A DNA stretch of 64,000 nt from Oscillospiraceae bacterium (GCA_017828975.1 JAGAJN010000016.1:81101-145100), one strand, 5' to 3'. Shown: positions 1-9,024, numbered from the stretch's first letter. A program made the numbers and translations. Notes: generated by a model from the letters alone, not told the origin.

Positions 1-1712
1 AAGATGCGCTGGATTTTATCATCAGCTTCAAAAACGGCGAGCTTGCTATTGATACGGTATTGGTCTGTGATCTTGACGGAAACATTATGGCGACCACCGA
101 TAAGTCCTATGACGGGAAAAACGCTTCCGAGCTGAATATCGAGTTTATCGGCAGCGGCGCAGGTGTGTCGGATCTGTGCTATTTCGGCGCCGGCATTAAC
201 AAAAGAGTAGTTTATGTCATATCCAGGTATGTCTACTCAGATGACAATGAGCCGATCGGTACTGTTGATTTCATTTATAATTCGGGATATTTTCAGAAGA
301 TAATCTCAAATTTCGGCAAGGAGGATAATACCGTATGTGCCATTGCTGACCACAGCGGAAATATTTTCAGAACTTCCATTGCCGTTATGAACCATTACAG
401 CAAGATGGAGGTTCCGGAAAATGTTGAGGCTCAGCTTTCAGACATTTTCAGCAATGGGTTAAAGGCTCCCGTTACCATTGAATATAAGTTGGGTACCAAG
501 AGGAATACTATTATCTGCGCACCTATTTCGGGAAGTGACTGGATATCTATCTGTATGATCGACACCAAGGATATTATTTCGGATGCAAGCAAATATAATT
601 CACGTATGAATGCTGTTGTCTATATCTCCGTTATTGCGGCAATCGCTGCTATCATTGTTTTTATCGTCAGATTTACCAAGCCTGTTGATATGATGATGAA
701 TGTTGTCAGACAGCAGCGGGGCGGAAATTCTCAGGTCAGATTTGAATGTGAAGGTAATGACGAATTTACGCAAATTACCTACGAGCTCAATAAGCTTCTT
801 GATAAAATGGTCGAGTCGGAATACCGTTACAAGGCTATTGTTGAGATGACAAACAATATTATCTTTGAGGTAAACCTTATTAAGGACAATGTTTTCGTGT
901 CGTCGTCCTTTAATAAGAAGTTCAGCTTCCGTCCCAAGTCGGATAAGCTGGAGGACAGCTTCCTTTGCAAGGCAAGAGTCCATAAGGACGACAAGGACCG
1001 TTTTGATGCCGATATCGAAAAGCTTCTCAGCACGGACATGAACCATTTGCAGGGCGAGTACCGTATCAAGGATATTTACGGGGATTTCTCATGGACAATG
1101 ATAAGAGCGGCAAAGTTCTATGACAGAAATCAGACGCCTTCTAAGATAATCGGTGTTATCGTGGATATCGACAGGGACAAGAAGAGCATGATCAATCTGG
1201 AGCAGAGAGCAAATTATGATGCTCTTACTCATCTTTATAACCGTCCTCATTTTATTAAGACGCTTGACGAGGAGATCAAGGCTACTCCTGCTGAGGGTTC
1301 TCTCGGAGCACTTATGTTTGTTGACCTTGATAATTTCAAGTATTTTAACGATACCTTCGGTCACAGCTGCGGTGATGAGGTGCTGAAATTCGTTGCGGAC
1401 ACACTCAAGGAGGTATCCTATGACAAGGGCTTCGCAGGAAGGCTTGGCGGAGATGAATTTGTTATCTGCATAAGAAATCTCAAGCTTTACGGAGATGCGG
1501 GCGAGTATGCAAACGAGATCATTTCCACGCTTGCAAAGGGCTATGATTCGGATGTTTCCGGTCAGCTGCATCAGGTGCACTGCAGTATCGGTATCTCATT
1601 TATACATATAAACGGTGAGAACGCTGAGGATTTGATCAATGCTGCCGATAATGCTATGTATGATGTAAAAAAGCATGGCAAGGGCAATTTTGCATATGCA
1701 AAGAGCGAGTGA
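1..1712 (+). CDS. Membrane-anchored GGDEF (diguanylate cyclase) sensor protein, 5'-truncated by window edge
   Basis: The reading frame is open from base 3 with no stop before the window edge, so the N-terminus is missing; the TTG at 60 is only an internal codon. Counting from that TTG, residues 1-180 look like an extracytoplasmic Cache-type sensor, residues about 183-205 form one transmembrane helix, a HAMP-like linker and a PAS-like segment follow (about 255-380), and a GGDEF domain ends the protein with RLGGDEF near residue 463 and the family start DALTHLYNR. The intact GGDEF motif suggests active c-di-GMP synthesis at the membrane in response to an external signal. The RxxD inhibitory site usually found just upstream of GGDEF is not visible. 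A terminator-like hairpin follows, separating it from cdaA. The ligand cannot be told from sequence. Confidence 0.9.
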   Translation, partial: DALDFIISFKNGELAIDTVLVCDLDGNIMATTDKSYDGKNASELNIEFIGSGAGVSDLCYFGAGINKRVVYVISRYVYSDDNEPIGTVDFIYNSGYFQKIISNFGKEDNTVCAIADHSGNIFRTSIAVMNHYSKMEVPENVEAQLSDIFSNGLKAPVTIEYKLGTKRNTIICAPISGSDWISICMIDTKDIISDASKYNSRMNAVVYISVIAAIAAIIVFIVRFTKPVDMMMNVVRQQRGGNSQVRFECEGNDEFTQITYELNKLLDKMVESEYRYKAIVEMTNNIIFEVNLIKDNVFVSSSFNKKFSFRPKSDKLEDSFLCKARVHKDDKDRFDADIEKLLSTDMNHLQGEYRIKDIYGDFSWTMIRAAKFYDRNQTPSKIIGVIVDIDRDKKSMINLEQRANYDALTHLYNRPHFIKTLDEEIKATPAEGSLGALMFVDLDNFKYFNDTFGHSCGDEVLKFVADTLKEVSYDKGFAGRLGGDEFVICIRNLKLYGDAGEYANEIISTLAKGYDSDVSGQLHQVHCSIGISFIHINGENAEDLINAADNAMYDVKKHGKGNFAYAKSE

Positions 1713-1732
1713 CTGTACTTATAGACGTTATC

Positions 1733-1785
1733 ATGTGTCCTTTCCGCTGCACAATTTCGGGAAGGGCACATACATATTTATTTTG
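1733..1785 (+). terminator. Terminator-like hairpin after the GGDEF gene
   Basis: Arms 1733-1746 and 1758-1771 form a 14-bp stem with two G-U pairs and an 11-nt loop. The following stretch is T-rich (ACATATTTATTTTG) but not a pure T run, so termination may be partial. It lies between the GGDEF stop and cdaA. Confidence 0.6.
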
Positions 1786-1803
1786 AAGGAATGATAATGC
1801 AGA

Positions 1804-2676
1804 ATGGATAGGCTGAGTGGCTTCTGGAATGATCTGAAAAACGTAATAGCCTCAATGACACCTGTTGACGGACTGGATATTTTGATGCTGAGCATTATTA
1901 TCTATGCGCTGATGAAATGGGTAAAGGAAACAAGGGCGGAGCAGCTTGTTAAGGGCATAGCTGTGCTGGGCGTTGCATATGGTATCGCTGCAATACTGGA
2001 GATGAAGGCAATCACCTTTCTTCTCAGCAGGACCTTTGATATTGGTCTGCTGGCACTGCTGATAATGTTCCAGCCTGAGCTTCGGCGTGCGCTGGAAAAG
2101 GTAGGTCATACTAAGGTCGGTCAGCTGGGAGTTTTCCAGCTGGGTTCGGAAATGAGCGATGAAACCGTGGCAAAGTGGAATACTGCAATCGAAGCTATCT
2201 GCGATGCCTGTGACGATCTGTCTGCGACGACTACCGGCGCGCTTATTGTTATCGAGCGTCAGACAAAGCTGGGTGAGCAGATAGATACGGGAACGATAAT
2301 GAATGCTGTCCCCAGCAAGGAGGTATTCGGAAATATCTTCTATCCCAAAACGCCCCTGCACGACGGCGCTGTCATTATGAGGGACGGTATCATTCTCGCC
2401 GCTGCGTGTTTCCTGCCAAAGCCCCAGAAGGAAGAGCTTATCAACAAGCAGCTGGGTTCAAGGCACAGGGCGGCTATCGGTATGAGCGAAAACTCGGACG
2501 CTGTTGTGGTGGTAGTTTCTGAGGAAACAGGTTGTATTTCTGTGGCGGAAAACGGCTCACTCACGAGAAATCTTACAAGAGATAGTCTGAAAAAGCTTCT
2601 CAGAACCAAGCTTCTTCCCGAAAAGCCCCAGCAGAAAACCGAAAAGAAGCTTAATTTCAGGAGGCTGTTCAAATGA
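1804..2676 (+). CDS. cdaA: Diadenylate cyclase CdaA
   Basis: Makes cyclic di-AMP from two ATP at the membrane; in Firmicutes this messenger controls potassium and osmolyte balance and cell-wall homeostasis. The 290-residue protein has three N-terminal hydrophobic helices (about residues 20-95) and then a DisA_N catalytic domain. The signature LHDGA (D187) and the nucleotide-binding RHR (residues 220-222, then AAIGMSE) are intact. Length is slightly above the usual ~275 because of a basic C-terminal tail. A GAAGGA ribosome site precedes the ATG. Its stop overlaps the cdaR start (ATGA), so the two are translationally coupled. The family's usual third partner glmM is not downstream here. Confidence 0.96.
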   Translation: MDRLSGFWNDLKNVIASMTPVDGLDILMLSIIIYALMKWVKETRAEQLVKGIAVLGVAYGIAAILEMKAITFLLSRTFDIGLLALLIMFQPELRRALEKVGHTKVGQLGVFQLGSEMSDETVAKWNTAIEAICDACDDLSATTTGALIVIERQTKLGEQIDTGTIMNAVPSKEVFGNIFYPKTPLHDGAVIMRDGIILAAACFLPKPQKEELINKQLGSRHRAAIGMSENSDAVVVVVSEETGCISVAENGSLTRNLTRDSLKKLLRTKLLPEKPQQKTEKKLNFRRLFK

Positions 2677-3995
2677 AGAAAATTTTTAAGGAGATATGGC
2701 AGTCTGTTGTAAAGGCGTCACAGCACAACATTACTCAGAAAATAGCGGCATTCTGCTTTGCCTTTCTGGTATGGTTTTTTGTTTCGGTGAACGTTTATCC
2801 TACTATCACCGAGGACGTTTACGGTGTAAACGTTAAGGTCGAAATAGCGGGGAGCTATGCGGAATCGGTGGAGCTGCAGCCTGTTTCGGTGGGTACGCAG
2901 ACGGTAAATGTCCGCATTGAGGGAAAGCGTTCGGAAATAGCGGAGATCTCGGCTGAGGATCTGGTGGCGTATGTCAATGTGGATAATGTCACATCTGCAA
3001 GGGAATACAAGCTGCCTGTTGAGGTCAAAAGTGTGGACGGAAAGGTTTTTGATGTACTGTCCGTTTCACCGTCCAATGTTGCGGTAAAATTTGATAAGAT
3101 AATCACCAAGAGCTTTGAGGTCGAGCCGGATATTTCATCTATTTCGGTAATGCCCGGCTATTTCAAGGACAAAATTTCCGTTACACCTTCAACCATCAGC
3201 ATCACGGGACCGCAGAACCGAATCGACAACATCACTAACGTTTACGCAAAAACTACCGTCAGCAAGGAGCTTAAAGCGTCCGCAGAGGTGCAGTCGGATC
3301 AGATCGTTCTTTTCAACAAGAACAACAATGCCGAAATTTCCAACGACAACGGCGATCTGACCTATGACAAGTCGAACTTTACGATCGTTATCCCCATATA
3401 CGTCAAGCAGACGATACCGCTGGAAGTGGAGATACAGAATGCTCCTGCGGGCTTTGATGCAGACGCTTTCAAAAAGCAGCTGATACTGTCGGAAACTCAG
3501 ATAGATATTGGTGCGCCTACCGAAAGTATCCGTGATGTAAACAGCTTTGTGGTGGGCATTATAGATATGCGAAAGGTGGACATCGGTTCGGAATTTGAAT
3601 TTGAAGTCATTCTCGGGGAGAATTACACAAATCTTTCGGGAATAGACAAGGTAACCGTTACTTGTCCCAGCGAGGGGCTTGCAAAGAAGCGCATCAATCT
3701 GCGGTCGTCGGATTTTGCGGTCATCAATGCGCCTGCTCAGTATGATATTACGCCTATCAATTCGGGATACTCCATTGATTTCATCGGTCCCGAGAATGTC
3801 ATTGCCGATCTGTCCAAGCCGGACGTTGTGGCTGTACTTGACCTGATGCCCTATGAAATAACTGAGGGTACCTTTGCTTGTCCTGTGCAGATATCTGTAC
3901 CGTCCCGCCCTGAGATATGGTCAATGGGAACATTTAACATCTCTCTGACGGCAAGTATTAAGGAAGAACCCGAGCCTGAGGTTACGGAGGAATAA
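2673..3995 (+). CDS. cdaR: CdaR, YbbR-domain regulator of CdaA
   Basis: Membrane-anchored partner known to modulate CdaA activity. The 440-residue protein has one N-terminal transmembrane helix (about residues 24-44, IAAFCFAFLVWFFVSVNV) after a short cytoplasmic segment, then an extracytoplasmic region made of successive YbbR-like beta repeats with the recurring pattern of a hydrophobic strand, a 'V.G' turn and a 'V.V.V' strand (around residues 50-150, 150-240, 250-330 and 330-420). The acidic C-terminus EEPEPEVTEE is unstructured. It overlaps cdaA by 4 bp, which supports stoichiometric co-expression. A GGAGG within its last codons serves the next gene. Confidence 0.93.
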   Translation: MKKIFKEIWQSVVKASQHNITQKIAAFCFAFLVWFFVSVNVYPTITEDVYGVNVKVEIAGSYAESVELQPVSVGTQTVNVRIEGKRSEIAEISAEDLVAYVNVDNVTSAREYKLPVEVKSVDGKVFDVLSVSPSNVAVKFDKIITKSFEVEPDISSISVMPGYFKDKISVTPSTISITGPQNRIDNITNVYAKTTVSKELKASAEVQSDQIVLFNKNNNAEISNDNGDLTYDKSNFTIVIPIYVKQTIPLEVEIQNAPAGFDADAFKKQLILSETQIDIGAPTESIRDVNSFVVGIIDMRKVDIGSEFEFEVILGENYTNLSGIDKVTVTCPSEGLAKKRINLRSSDFAVINAPAQYDITPINSGYSIDFIGPENVIADLSKPDVVAVLDLMPYEITEGTFACPVQISVPSRPEIWSMGTFNISLTASIKEEPEPEVTEE

Positions 3996-4000
3996 ATAGT

Positions 4001-5602
4001 ATGGCAGTTATTATCAGCGGTATTTCCGCTCCTATCTCTGCCGGAAAAGATGAGCTTATCGCTGCTGCGCTGAAAAAGATCTCCATCAGCCGCAGCAGCA
4101 TTTTTTCGGCAGACATACACAAGATCTCAATAGATGCAAGGCGGCAGTCGGATATTAAGCTTGCGGCTTCTGTCTATCTGTCCCTTGACGCAAATAAAGA
4201 GTCCGACCTTTGCAGACGGTACAGCTTTTGCTCGGAATGTTCGGACGATACCGAGATAGATGTCCAAAAGGGGACCGAAAAGCAAAACGGACGAATAGTT
4301 ATTGCAGGCTTTGGCCCTGCGGGAATGTTTGCAGCTTTGCTGTTGGCGGAAAGCGGTTATGCTCCCATCGTTCTTGAACGGGGCGAGGCGGTAGATAACA
4401 GAGTTCGGCGGGTGACAGATTTCTGGAACGGCGGCGAGCTTGACGAAAACAGCAGCGTTCAGTTCGGTGAAGGCGGTGCGGGGACATTCTCCGACGGAAA
4501 GCTTACCACACGTATCGGCGACAAGCGCTGTCGGTATATCCTGAAAAGGTTCTGCGAAATGGGTGCGCCCGAGGAGATAATGTTCAAGGCAAAGCCCCAT
4601 ATCGGCACGGACAAGCTTAGGGGAGTTGTAAAAAATATTCGCAGACGAATAATCGAATGCGGCGGTGAGGTTAGGTTTTCGACCGTACTCAGTTCCATAA
4701 AAACGGAAAACGGTGTGCTGAAAACGGTGACTGCGGAAAATATCGGAAGCGGTGTCAGGGAGGAGATACCCGTGTCTGCTCTGGTGCTTGCTATCGGACA
4801 CAGTTCCCGTGATACCTTTGAAATGCTTCTGGGCAGCGGTGTTTTTCTTGAACCAAAGCCATTTTCCGTGGGCGTGAGGATTGAGCATCTCCAGGAGGAG
4901 GTCGACCGTTCGCTTTACGGAAAACAGGCGGGAAATCCGCTGCTGCCCAAGGGAGAATATCAGCTTTCTCATCGTCGGGACGGCAGGGGAGTTTATACCT
5001 TCTGTATGTGTCCCGGGGGAGTTGTGGTGCCGTCCCAGAGCGAAAAAAACACTGTTGTTACCAACGGAATGAGCGAGTTTCTTCGTGACGGTAAAAATGC
5101 AAATGCTGCGGTGGCAGTTTCGGTATCTCCCGATGATTTCGGAAACCACCCGCTGGACGGTGTGAGGTTTGCACGTTCAATTGAAAAGAAGGCTTATGAG
5201 GTGACGGGTTCTTACAAGGCTCCCGCTGTTACGGTCGGAAATTTCCTGAAACGGAAAACAGGGCTTGACGGTGCGATAGAACCAAGCTATGCCATTGGAG
5301 TTTCCGAGGGTGACCTTTATCGGATATTCCCCGATTTTGTAACGGATATGCTTTGTGAGGGGCTGGGCGTGTTTGCACGGAAAATGAAGTGCTTCGGCAA
5401 TCCCTCTGCTGTTCTTACTGCTCCCGAAACTCGGACATCATCTCCCGTACGAATAAGACGCAATGAGGAGTTTGAGGCTGTCGGCATCAGGGGACTGTAT
5501 CCCTGCGGCGAGGGTGCGGGCTATGCGGGAGGGATAACCTCTGCGGCGGCGGACGGTCTGCGAATTGCCGAAAAGCTTATTTCACGGTTTTCTCCCGATT
5601 GA
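4001..5602 (+). CDS. FAD-dependent oxidoreductase of the COG2509 type (uncharacterised dehydrogenase)
   Basis: A 533-residue flavoprotein. After a ~95-residue N-terminal domain it has a Rossmann FAD site, AGFGPAGMFAALLL followed by an acidic strand end (VLERG), then the family's VQFGEGGAGTFSDGKL segment and a C-terminal GEGAGYAGGI FAD-contact motif. This layout matches the COG2509 family of predicted dehydrogenases related to the HI0933/geranylgeranyl-reductase-like flavoproteins; the substrate is not established. The ATG lies 5 bp after the cdaR stop and its ribosome site GGAGG sits inside cdaR, so it is probably the third gene of the cdaA operon. No signal peptide is seen, so it should be cytoplasmic. 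Confidence 0.88.
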   Translation: MAVIISGISAPISAGKDELIAAALKKISISRSSIFSADIHKISIDARRQSDIKLAASVYLSLDANKESDLCRRYSFCSECSDDTEIDVQKGTEKQNGRIVIAGFGPAGMFAALLLAESGYAPIVLERGEAVDNRVRRVTDFWNGGELDENSSVQFGEGGAGTFSDGKLTTRIGDKRCRYILKRFCEMGAPEEIMFKAKPHIGTDKLRGVVKNIRRRIIECGGEVRFSTVLSSIKTENGVLKTVTAENIGSGVREEIPVSALVLAIGHSSRDTFEMLLGSGVFLEPKPFSVGVRIEHLQEEVDRSLYGKQAGNPLLPKGEYQLSHRRDGRGVYTFCMCPGGVVVPSQSEKNTVVTNGMSEFLRDGKNANAAVAVSVSPDDFGNHPLDGVRFARSIEKKAYEVTGSYKAPAVTVGNFLKRKTGLDGAIEPSYAIGVSEGDLYRIFPDFVTDMLCEGLGVFARKMKCFGNPSAVLTAPETRTSSPVRIRRNEEFEAVGIRGLYPCGEGAGYAGGITSAAADGLRIAEKLISRFSPD

Positions 5603-5772
5603 GATTTTTACAAAGCCTGAACTTGAACAGCGGATAACTGCATTTTTATGCCAAGGTTTCTGTCTTTATCTAATATGTCACTAACATTAATTACCGCTAA
5701 TATAAAACTATCTCCCGTATATAATATTAGTGCAAACCCCTTAACCACTAAAAATAAAAAGGAGAAACCAAA

Positions 5773-5964
5773 ATGAAAGATTCTAACATGACTCAGCAGG
5801 GCAGAGAGACCCTCGAAAGATTTAAGATGGAAGCTGCTAACGAGGTCGGCGTAAACCTGAAGCAGGGCTATAACGGTGACCTGACTGCCAGAGAGGTTGG
5901 CTCTGTTGGCGGACAGATGGTCAAGAAAATGATCGACGCTTACAAGTCCGGAAGCGTTCACTAA
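5773..5964 (+). CDS. Small acid-soluble spore protein, alpha/beta type
   Basis: A 63-residue protein of the alpha/beta SASP family, which coats and protects DNA in dormant spores and is cleaved by GPR at germination. The family core is visible: KMEAANEVGVNL, then a conserved turn and LTAREVGSVGGQMVKKMI. The glutamate in 'AANEVG' is the usual GPR cleavage region. AAAAAGGAG precedes the ATG at good spacing. It stands alone, with a 170-bp spacer before it and a strong terminator after it, as expected for a forespore-specific gene; I could not identify a clear sigma-G promoter. It shows the organism has sporulation ancestry and probably ability. Confidence 0.95.
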   Translation: MKDSNMTQQGRETLERFKMEAANEVGVNLKQGYNGDLTAREVGSVGGQMVKKMIDAYKSGSVH

Positions 5965-6037
5965 TCGGGAAATGCCGCTTGTTTTAATATAATTCGCAGC
6001 TATAAGCGGAATATTCGGGGATAATGTTCCCTGATGG

Positions 6038-6077
6038 CAGAGGTATGTACGGTAAGACGCACATACCTCTGTTTTTT
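6038..6077 (+). terminator. Rho-independent terminator of the SASP gene
   Basis: Perfect 11-bp inverted repeat CAGAGGTATGT (6038-6048) / ACATACCTCTG (6061-6071) with a 12-nt loop, directly followed by TTTTTT. Textbook intrinsic terminator. Confidence 0.92.
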
Positions 6078-6115
6078 ACGGTTTGACGGCGTTCGCATAA
6101 AATTTTCAAAACGGC

Positions 6116-6144
6116 TTGAAAAAAGGGAGAAAATGATGTATAAT
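6116..6144 (+). promoter_or_regulatory. Sigma-A promoter for the hprK operon
   Basis: TTGAAA at 6116-6121 and TATAAT at 6139-6144 with a 17-bp spacer. Transcription would begin near 6151, giving a leader of about 150 nt that contains the nested hairpin at 6166-6268. Confidence 0.8.
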
Positions 6145-6165
6145 AAAAATATATGTATGCAGCTA

Positions 6166-6268
6166 ATACTAAACACCTATTAATCACGGGAATCTCTCGG
6201 CACAAAAAACCATATACGCAAGATTTTTGTGCCGATTTCTTCTCCGTGATTTAAGTGGTGTTTAGTAT
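6166..6268 (+). other. Three-helix nested hairpin in the hprK leader
   Basis: Three coaxial inverted repeats share one axis. Outer arms 6166-6177 / 6257-6268 (12 bp), middle arms 6182-6189 / 6244-6251 (8 bp, AATCACGG/CCGTGATT), inner arms 6198-6208 / 6224-6234 (11 bp, CGGCACAAAAA/TTTTTGTGCCG), separated by short internal loops and capped by a 15-nt loop. No T run follows, so it is not a plain terminator. It starts about 15 nt after the predicted transcription start and ends 34 nt before the hprK ATG. It may be a regulatory leader or a small palindromic (MITE-like) insertion. I recognise no known riboswitch class. Confidence 0.75.
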
Positions 6269-6302
6269 CTGCCGAACGACTAAATGATTGGAGCTGGAAT
6301 AA

Positions 6303-7262
6303 ATGGCTGAAAAATTTACCGTTTCCCTGAAAAAAATAATTGATGAATTCCATCTGGAGAGTATTCATCTTCCCGATGATCCCGATAATATACTTATTGG
6401 CGAACCCGATCTGAACCGTCCCGGACTGCAGCTTATGGGATTTTATGAATATTTCAATCCTGAGCGTATTCAGATTGTGGGAAAAATGGAGTTTGCATAT
6501 CTTGCTTCTCTTGATGAACCTACGAGATATGAACGTATTGAGATGCTTTTTGCACAGAAGCTGCCTGCACTTATCATCTCCCGTGAACTTCCTTATTTCC
6601 CCGAAATGCTGGAGCTTGCCAAGAAGCATGAGGTTTCTCTGCTGCGTTCCAAGGACAGCACTTCAAGCTTTATGGCTGCTCTGATAGCGTTCCTTAACCT
6701 TAATCTTGCACCGAGAATTACACGTCACGGCGTACTTATCGAGGTTTACGGTGAGGGTATGCTTATTGTGGGCGAGAGCGGTGTTGGTAAGAGTGAAACT
6801 GCGGTTGAGCTTATCAAGAGAGGTCACCGTCTTGTTGCGGACGATGCGGTTGAGATAAGACGTGTGTCTAACATAAGTCTTGTGGGTTCATCTCCCGAAA
6901 ATATCAGGCACTTCCTTGAACTTAGAGGTATCGGTATCATCAACGCCCGCCGTCTGTTTGGTATGGGTGCTGTCAAGATCACTGAGAAGATAGATATGAT
7001 AGTTGAACTGGAGCCTTGGGACAGTGAGAAGGTTTACGACCGTATGGGTGTGGATAACGAATATACGTCAATTCTCGGCGTAAATGTTCCCTGCAATGTT
7101 ATCCCCGTTAAGCCCGGACGTAATCTTGCGGTAATTCTAGAAGTTGCAGCTATGAACAACCGTCAGAAGAAGATGGGCTACAATGCCGCTCAGGAGCTGC
7201 TGGACAATCTCGGCCTTGATATGGAACGCAAGGATTCCGTTAAAAAGTGGGATATTTATTGA
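6303..7262 (+). CDS. hprK: HPr kinase/phosphorylase HprK
   Basis: Phosphorylates and dephosphorylates Ser46 of HPr, linking the PTS and glycolytic state to CcpA-type carbon catabolite control. The 319-residue length is typical. The C-terminal catalytic half carries the P-loop GESGVGKS (from residue 157) and the HprK signature GIGIINARRLFG (residues 209-220). The N-terminal half is the Hpr_kinase_N fold. ATG is preceded by TTGGAG. It is the first gene of a tight + strand series ending in dnaE, and it follows a clear promoter and a structured leader. Co-presence with pfkA downstream fits a glycolysis-sensing role. Confidence 0.97.
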   Translation: MAEKFTVSLKKIIDEFHLESIHLPDDPDNILIGEPDLNRPGLQLMGFYEYFNPERIQIVGKMEFAYLASLDEPTRYERIEMLFAQKLPALIISRELPYFPEMLELAKKHEVSLLRSKDSTSSFMAALIAFLNLNLAPRITRHGVLIEVYGEGMLIVGESGVGKSETAVELIKRGHRLVADDAVEIRRVSNISLVGSSPENIRHFLELRGIGIINARRLFGMGAVKITEKIDMIVELEPWDSEKVYDRMGVDNEYTSILGVNVPCNVIPVKPGRNLAVILEVAAMNNRQKKMGYNAAQELLDNLGLDMERKDSVKKWDIY

Positions 7263-7282
7263 TTATTTAGCGGAGGTCAAAA

Positions 7283-8005
7283 ATGTTTATCGAAGCAGAT
7301 ACCCATTGCCATACGGTGGCGTCAACTCACGGCTATTCGACTATAATGGAGATAGCTACCTGTGCTGCCGAAAGGGGACTAAAAGCAGTCGCCATAACCG
7401 ACCACACACCGGGAAATACCGATGCTCCTCACATATGGCATTTCCATAATCTCAAAAAGGCTATTCCCAGAAAAATAAAGGGAGTCAGCATCATATACGG
7501 TGCGGAATCCAGCATTATAGATTACGATGGAAACATTGATTTCCCTGAAAATGAATGTGCGGCGCTGGATTGGATAATTGCGTCCATTCATCGTGATATG
7601 CTCAAAGCGGGGACGGTTGAGCAGATAACCAACACTTATCTAAAGGTTGCAGAAAATCCGCTGGTGGACGTTATCGGTCACCCGGGGACGCTTGCTTATC
7701 CTTTTGATTATGAGCAGTGCATTGCCAAATTCAAGGAGTGCGGTAAGCTGGTGGAGATAAACGAAAGCAGCATAAAATGGAAGGGTACTGCGGATAATTT
7801 CCGAAAAATAGCCGAAATTTGCAAAAAGATGGAGTGTCCCATTGTTGTTAACAGCGACGGGCATTACTGCGAACTGACGGGAGAAGTTCCTCTTTCAAAG
7901 CAGATGCTGGAGGAAATATCATTCCCGGAAAGGCTTATCTTAAACGCCGACTGGGACAGGCTAAGACGGTTTATCAACGAAAAAAGGGGACGTGAACTTG
8001 TCTGA
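7283..8005 (+). CDS. PHP-domain metal-dependent hydrolase (YcdX-like)
   Basis: A 240-residue stand-alone PHP domain protein. Metal-binding motifs are in order: DTHCHT near residue 6, ITDH near residue 39, an E in GAESS, SIHRD near residue 95, IGHPG, and NSDGHYC near residue 193, with a final HxD-type site. This set matches the YcdX phosphatase-like branch rather than histidinol phosphatase. It probably hydrolyses a phosphoester, substrate unknown. A CGGAGG ribosome site precedes the ATG, 20 bp after hprK. It occupies a position in the hprK-murB neighbourhood that is common in Clostridia. Confidence 0.88.
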   Translation: MFIEADTHCHTVASTHGYSTIMEIATCAAERGLKAVAITDHTPGNTDAPHIWHFHNLKKAIPRKIKGVSIIYGAESSIIDYDGNIDFPENECAALDWIIASIHRDMLKAGTVEQITNTYLKVAENPLVDVIGHPGTLAYPFDYEQCIAKFKECGKLVEINESSIKWKGTADNFRKIAEICKKMECPIVVNSDGHYCELTGEVPLSKQMLEEISFPERLILNADWDRLRRFINEKRGRELV

Positions 8006-8088
8006 ACGCCGTATATTGACCGACTTATTTGGAATATATTTATTTAGCCGACATAATTTCGGCAAATCGTAATGAAAGCAGGTATCAT

Positions 8089-9003
8089 ATGATATTGACC
8101 GACAGGCTTGACAGATTGTTTGAAACAGCAAAACAGCTTGGCTGCGATGTGCGCAGAGAGCCGTCCCTGAAAAACTATACTTCCTTTAAAATAGGCGGCA
8201 GCTGTGACGGTGTTATTGTGCTGTCCGATGAAAAGGCTTGCCGTGAACTGCCGAAGCTTTGCCGTGAACTGGAAATACCGTACTATATTTTCGGGAAAGG
8301 CTCTAATCTTATTGTTTCTGACGGGAATATCGACGGTATTGTGTTCGTTTTCGGAGAAGGGCTTTCACAGATACGCTTTGACGGCTGCCGTGTTACTGCG
8401 GGAGCGGGTGCTTCATTTACGGGACTGTCCGCTGCGGCTATGCGTGAGGGGCTGTCGGGGCTGGAATTTGCTTACGGGATTCCCGGTTCGGTGGGCGGTG
8501 CGGTTTATATGAATGCGGGTGCTTACGGTGGGGAAACTTCCGATGTAATTGTCAAGGTCAGGGCGGTTTTGCCCGATGGGAGCATTGCGGAATATTCTCG
8601 TGATGAGCTGGAAATGTCCTATCGAAGGAGCCGTTTCAGCGGCGGTGACAGCATTATCCTGTCTGCCGAATTTGAACTGGCAAAGGGCGATGTCACAGAG
8701 ATAAAGGCAAAAATGGACGATCTGATGGAACGCCGAAAATCTAAGCAGCCTCTTGAATATCCGAGTGCGGGCAGCACGTTCAAGCGTCCCGAGGGCAGCT
8801 TTGCGTCGCTGCTTATTGACCAATGCGGGTTAAAGGGACGTTCCGTGGGTGATGCTCAGGTCAGCGAAAAGCATGCGGGATTTATCGTCAACAAGGGTAA
8901 TGCGACCTTTGATGACCTGATGTCGCTTATAAAAATAGTACAGGATGAGGTTTACGAGAAAACAGGCTATAAGCTGGAATGTGAGCCTGTTATTATCAGA
9001 TAA
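8089..9003 (+). CDS. murB: UDP-N-acetylenolpyruvoylglucosamine reductase MurB
   Basis: Reduces UDP-GlcNAc-enolpyruvate to UDP-MurNAc with NADPH and FAD, the second committed step of peptidoglycan precursor synthesis in the cytoplasm. The FAD-binding segments are IFGKGSNLIV and the IPGSVGGAVYMNAGAYGGE region; SYRRSRF and the catalytic serine in SAGSTFKRP (S229) identify a type II MurB. The frame is open upstream to a TTG at 8029, but ATG 8089 is preferred: it follows an AGCAGG site and gives the normal ~304-residue length. Lies between the PHP gene and rapZ, all closely spaced. Confidence 0.96.
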   Translation: MILTDRLDRLFETAKQLGCDVRREPSLKNYTSFKIGGSCDGVIVLSDEKACRELPKLCRELEIPYYIFGKGSNLIVSDGNIDGIVFVFGEGLSQIRFDGCRVTAGAGASFTGLSAAAMREGLSGLEFAYGIPGSVGGAVYMNAGAYGGETSDVIVKVRAVLPDGSIAEYSRDELEMSYRRSRFSGGDSIILSAEFELAKGDVTEIKAKMDDLMERRKSKQPLEYPSAGSTFKRPEGSFASLLIDQCGLKGRSVGDAQVSEKHAGFIVNKGNATFDDLMSLIKIVQDEVYEKTGYKLECEPVIIR

Positions 9004-9024
9004 AAGCAAATGCGGAAAGGATAG

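Noticed and set aside
5603-5772. Sigma-G promoter for the SASP gene
   Set aside because: Expected from biology, but no -35/-10 pair close to the consensus could be identified. An imperfect CTAATAT / ATATTAG repeat is present without clear meaning.
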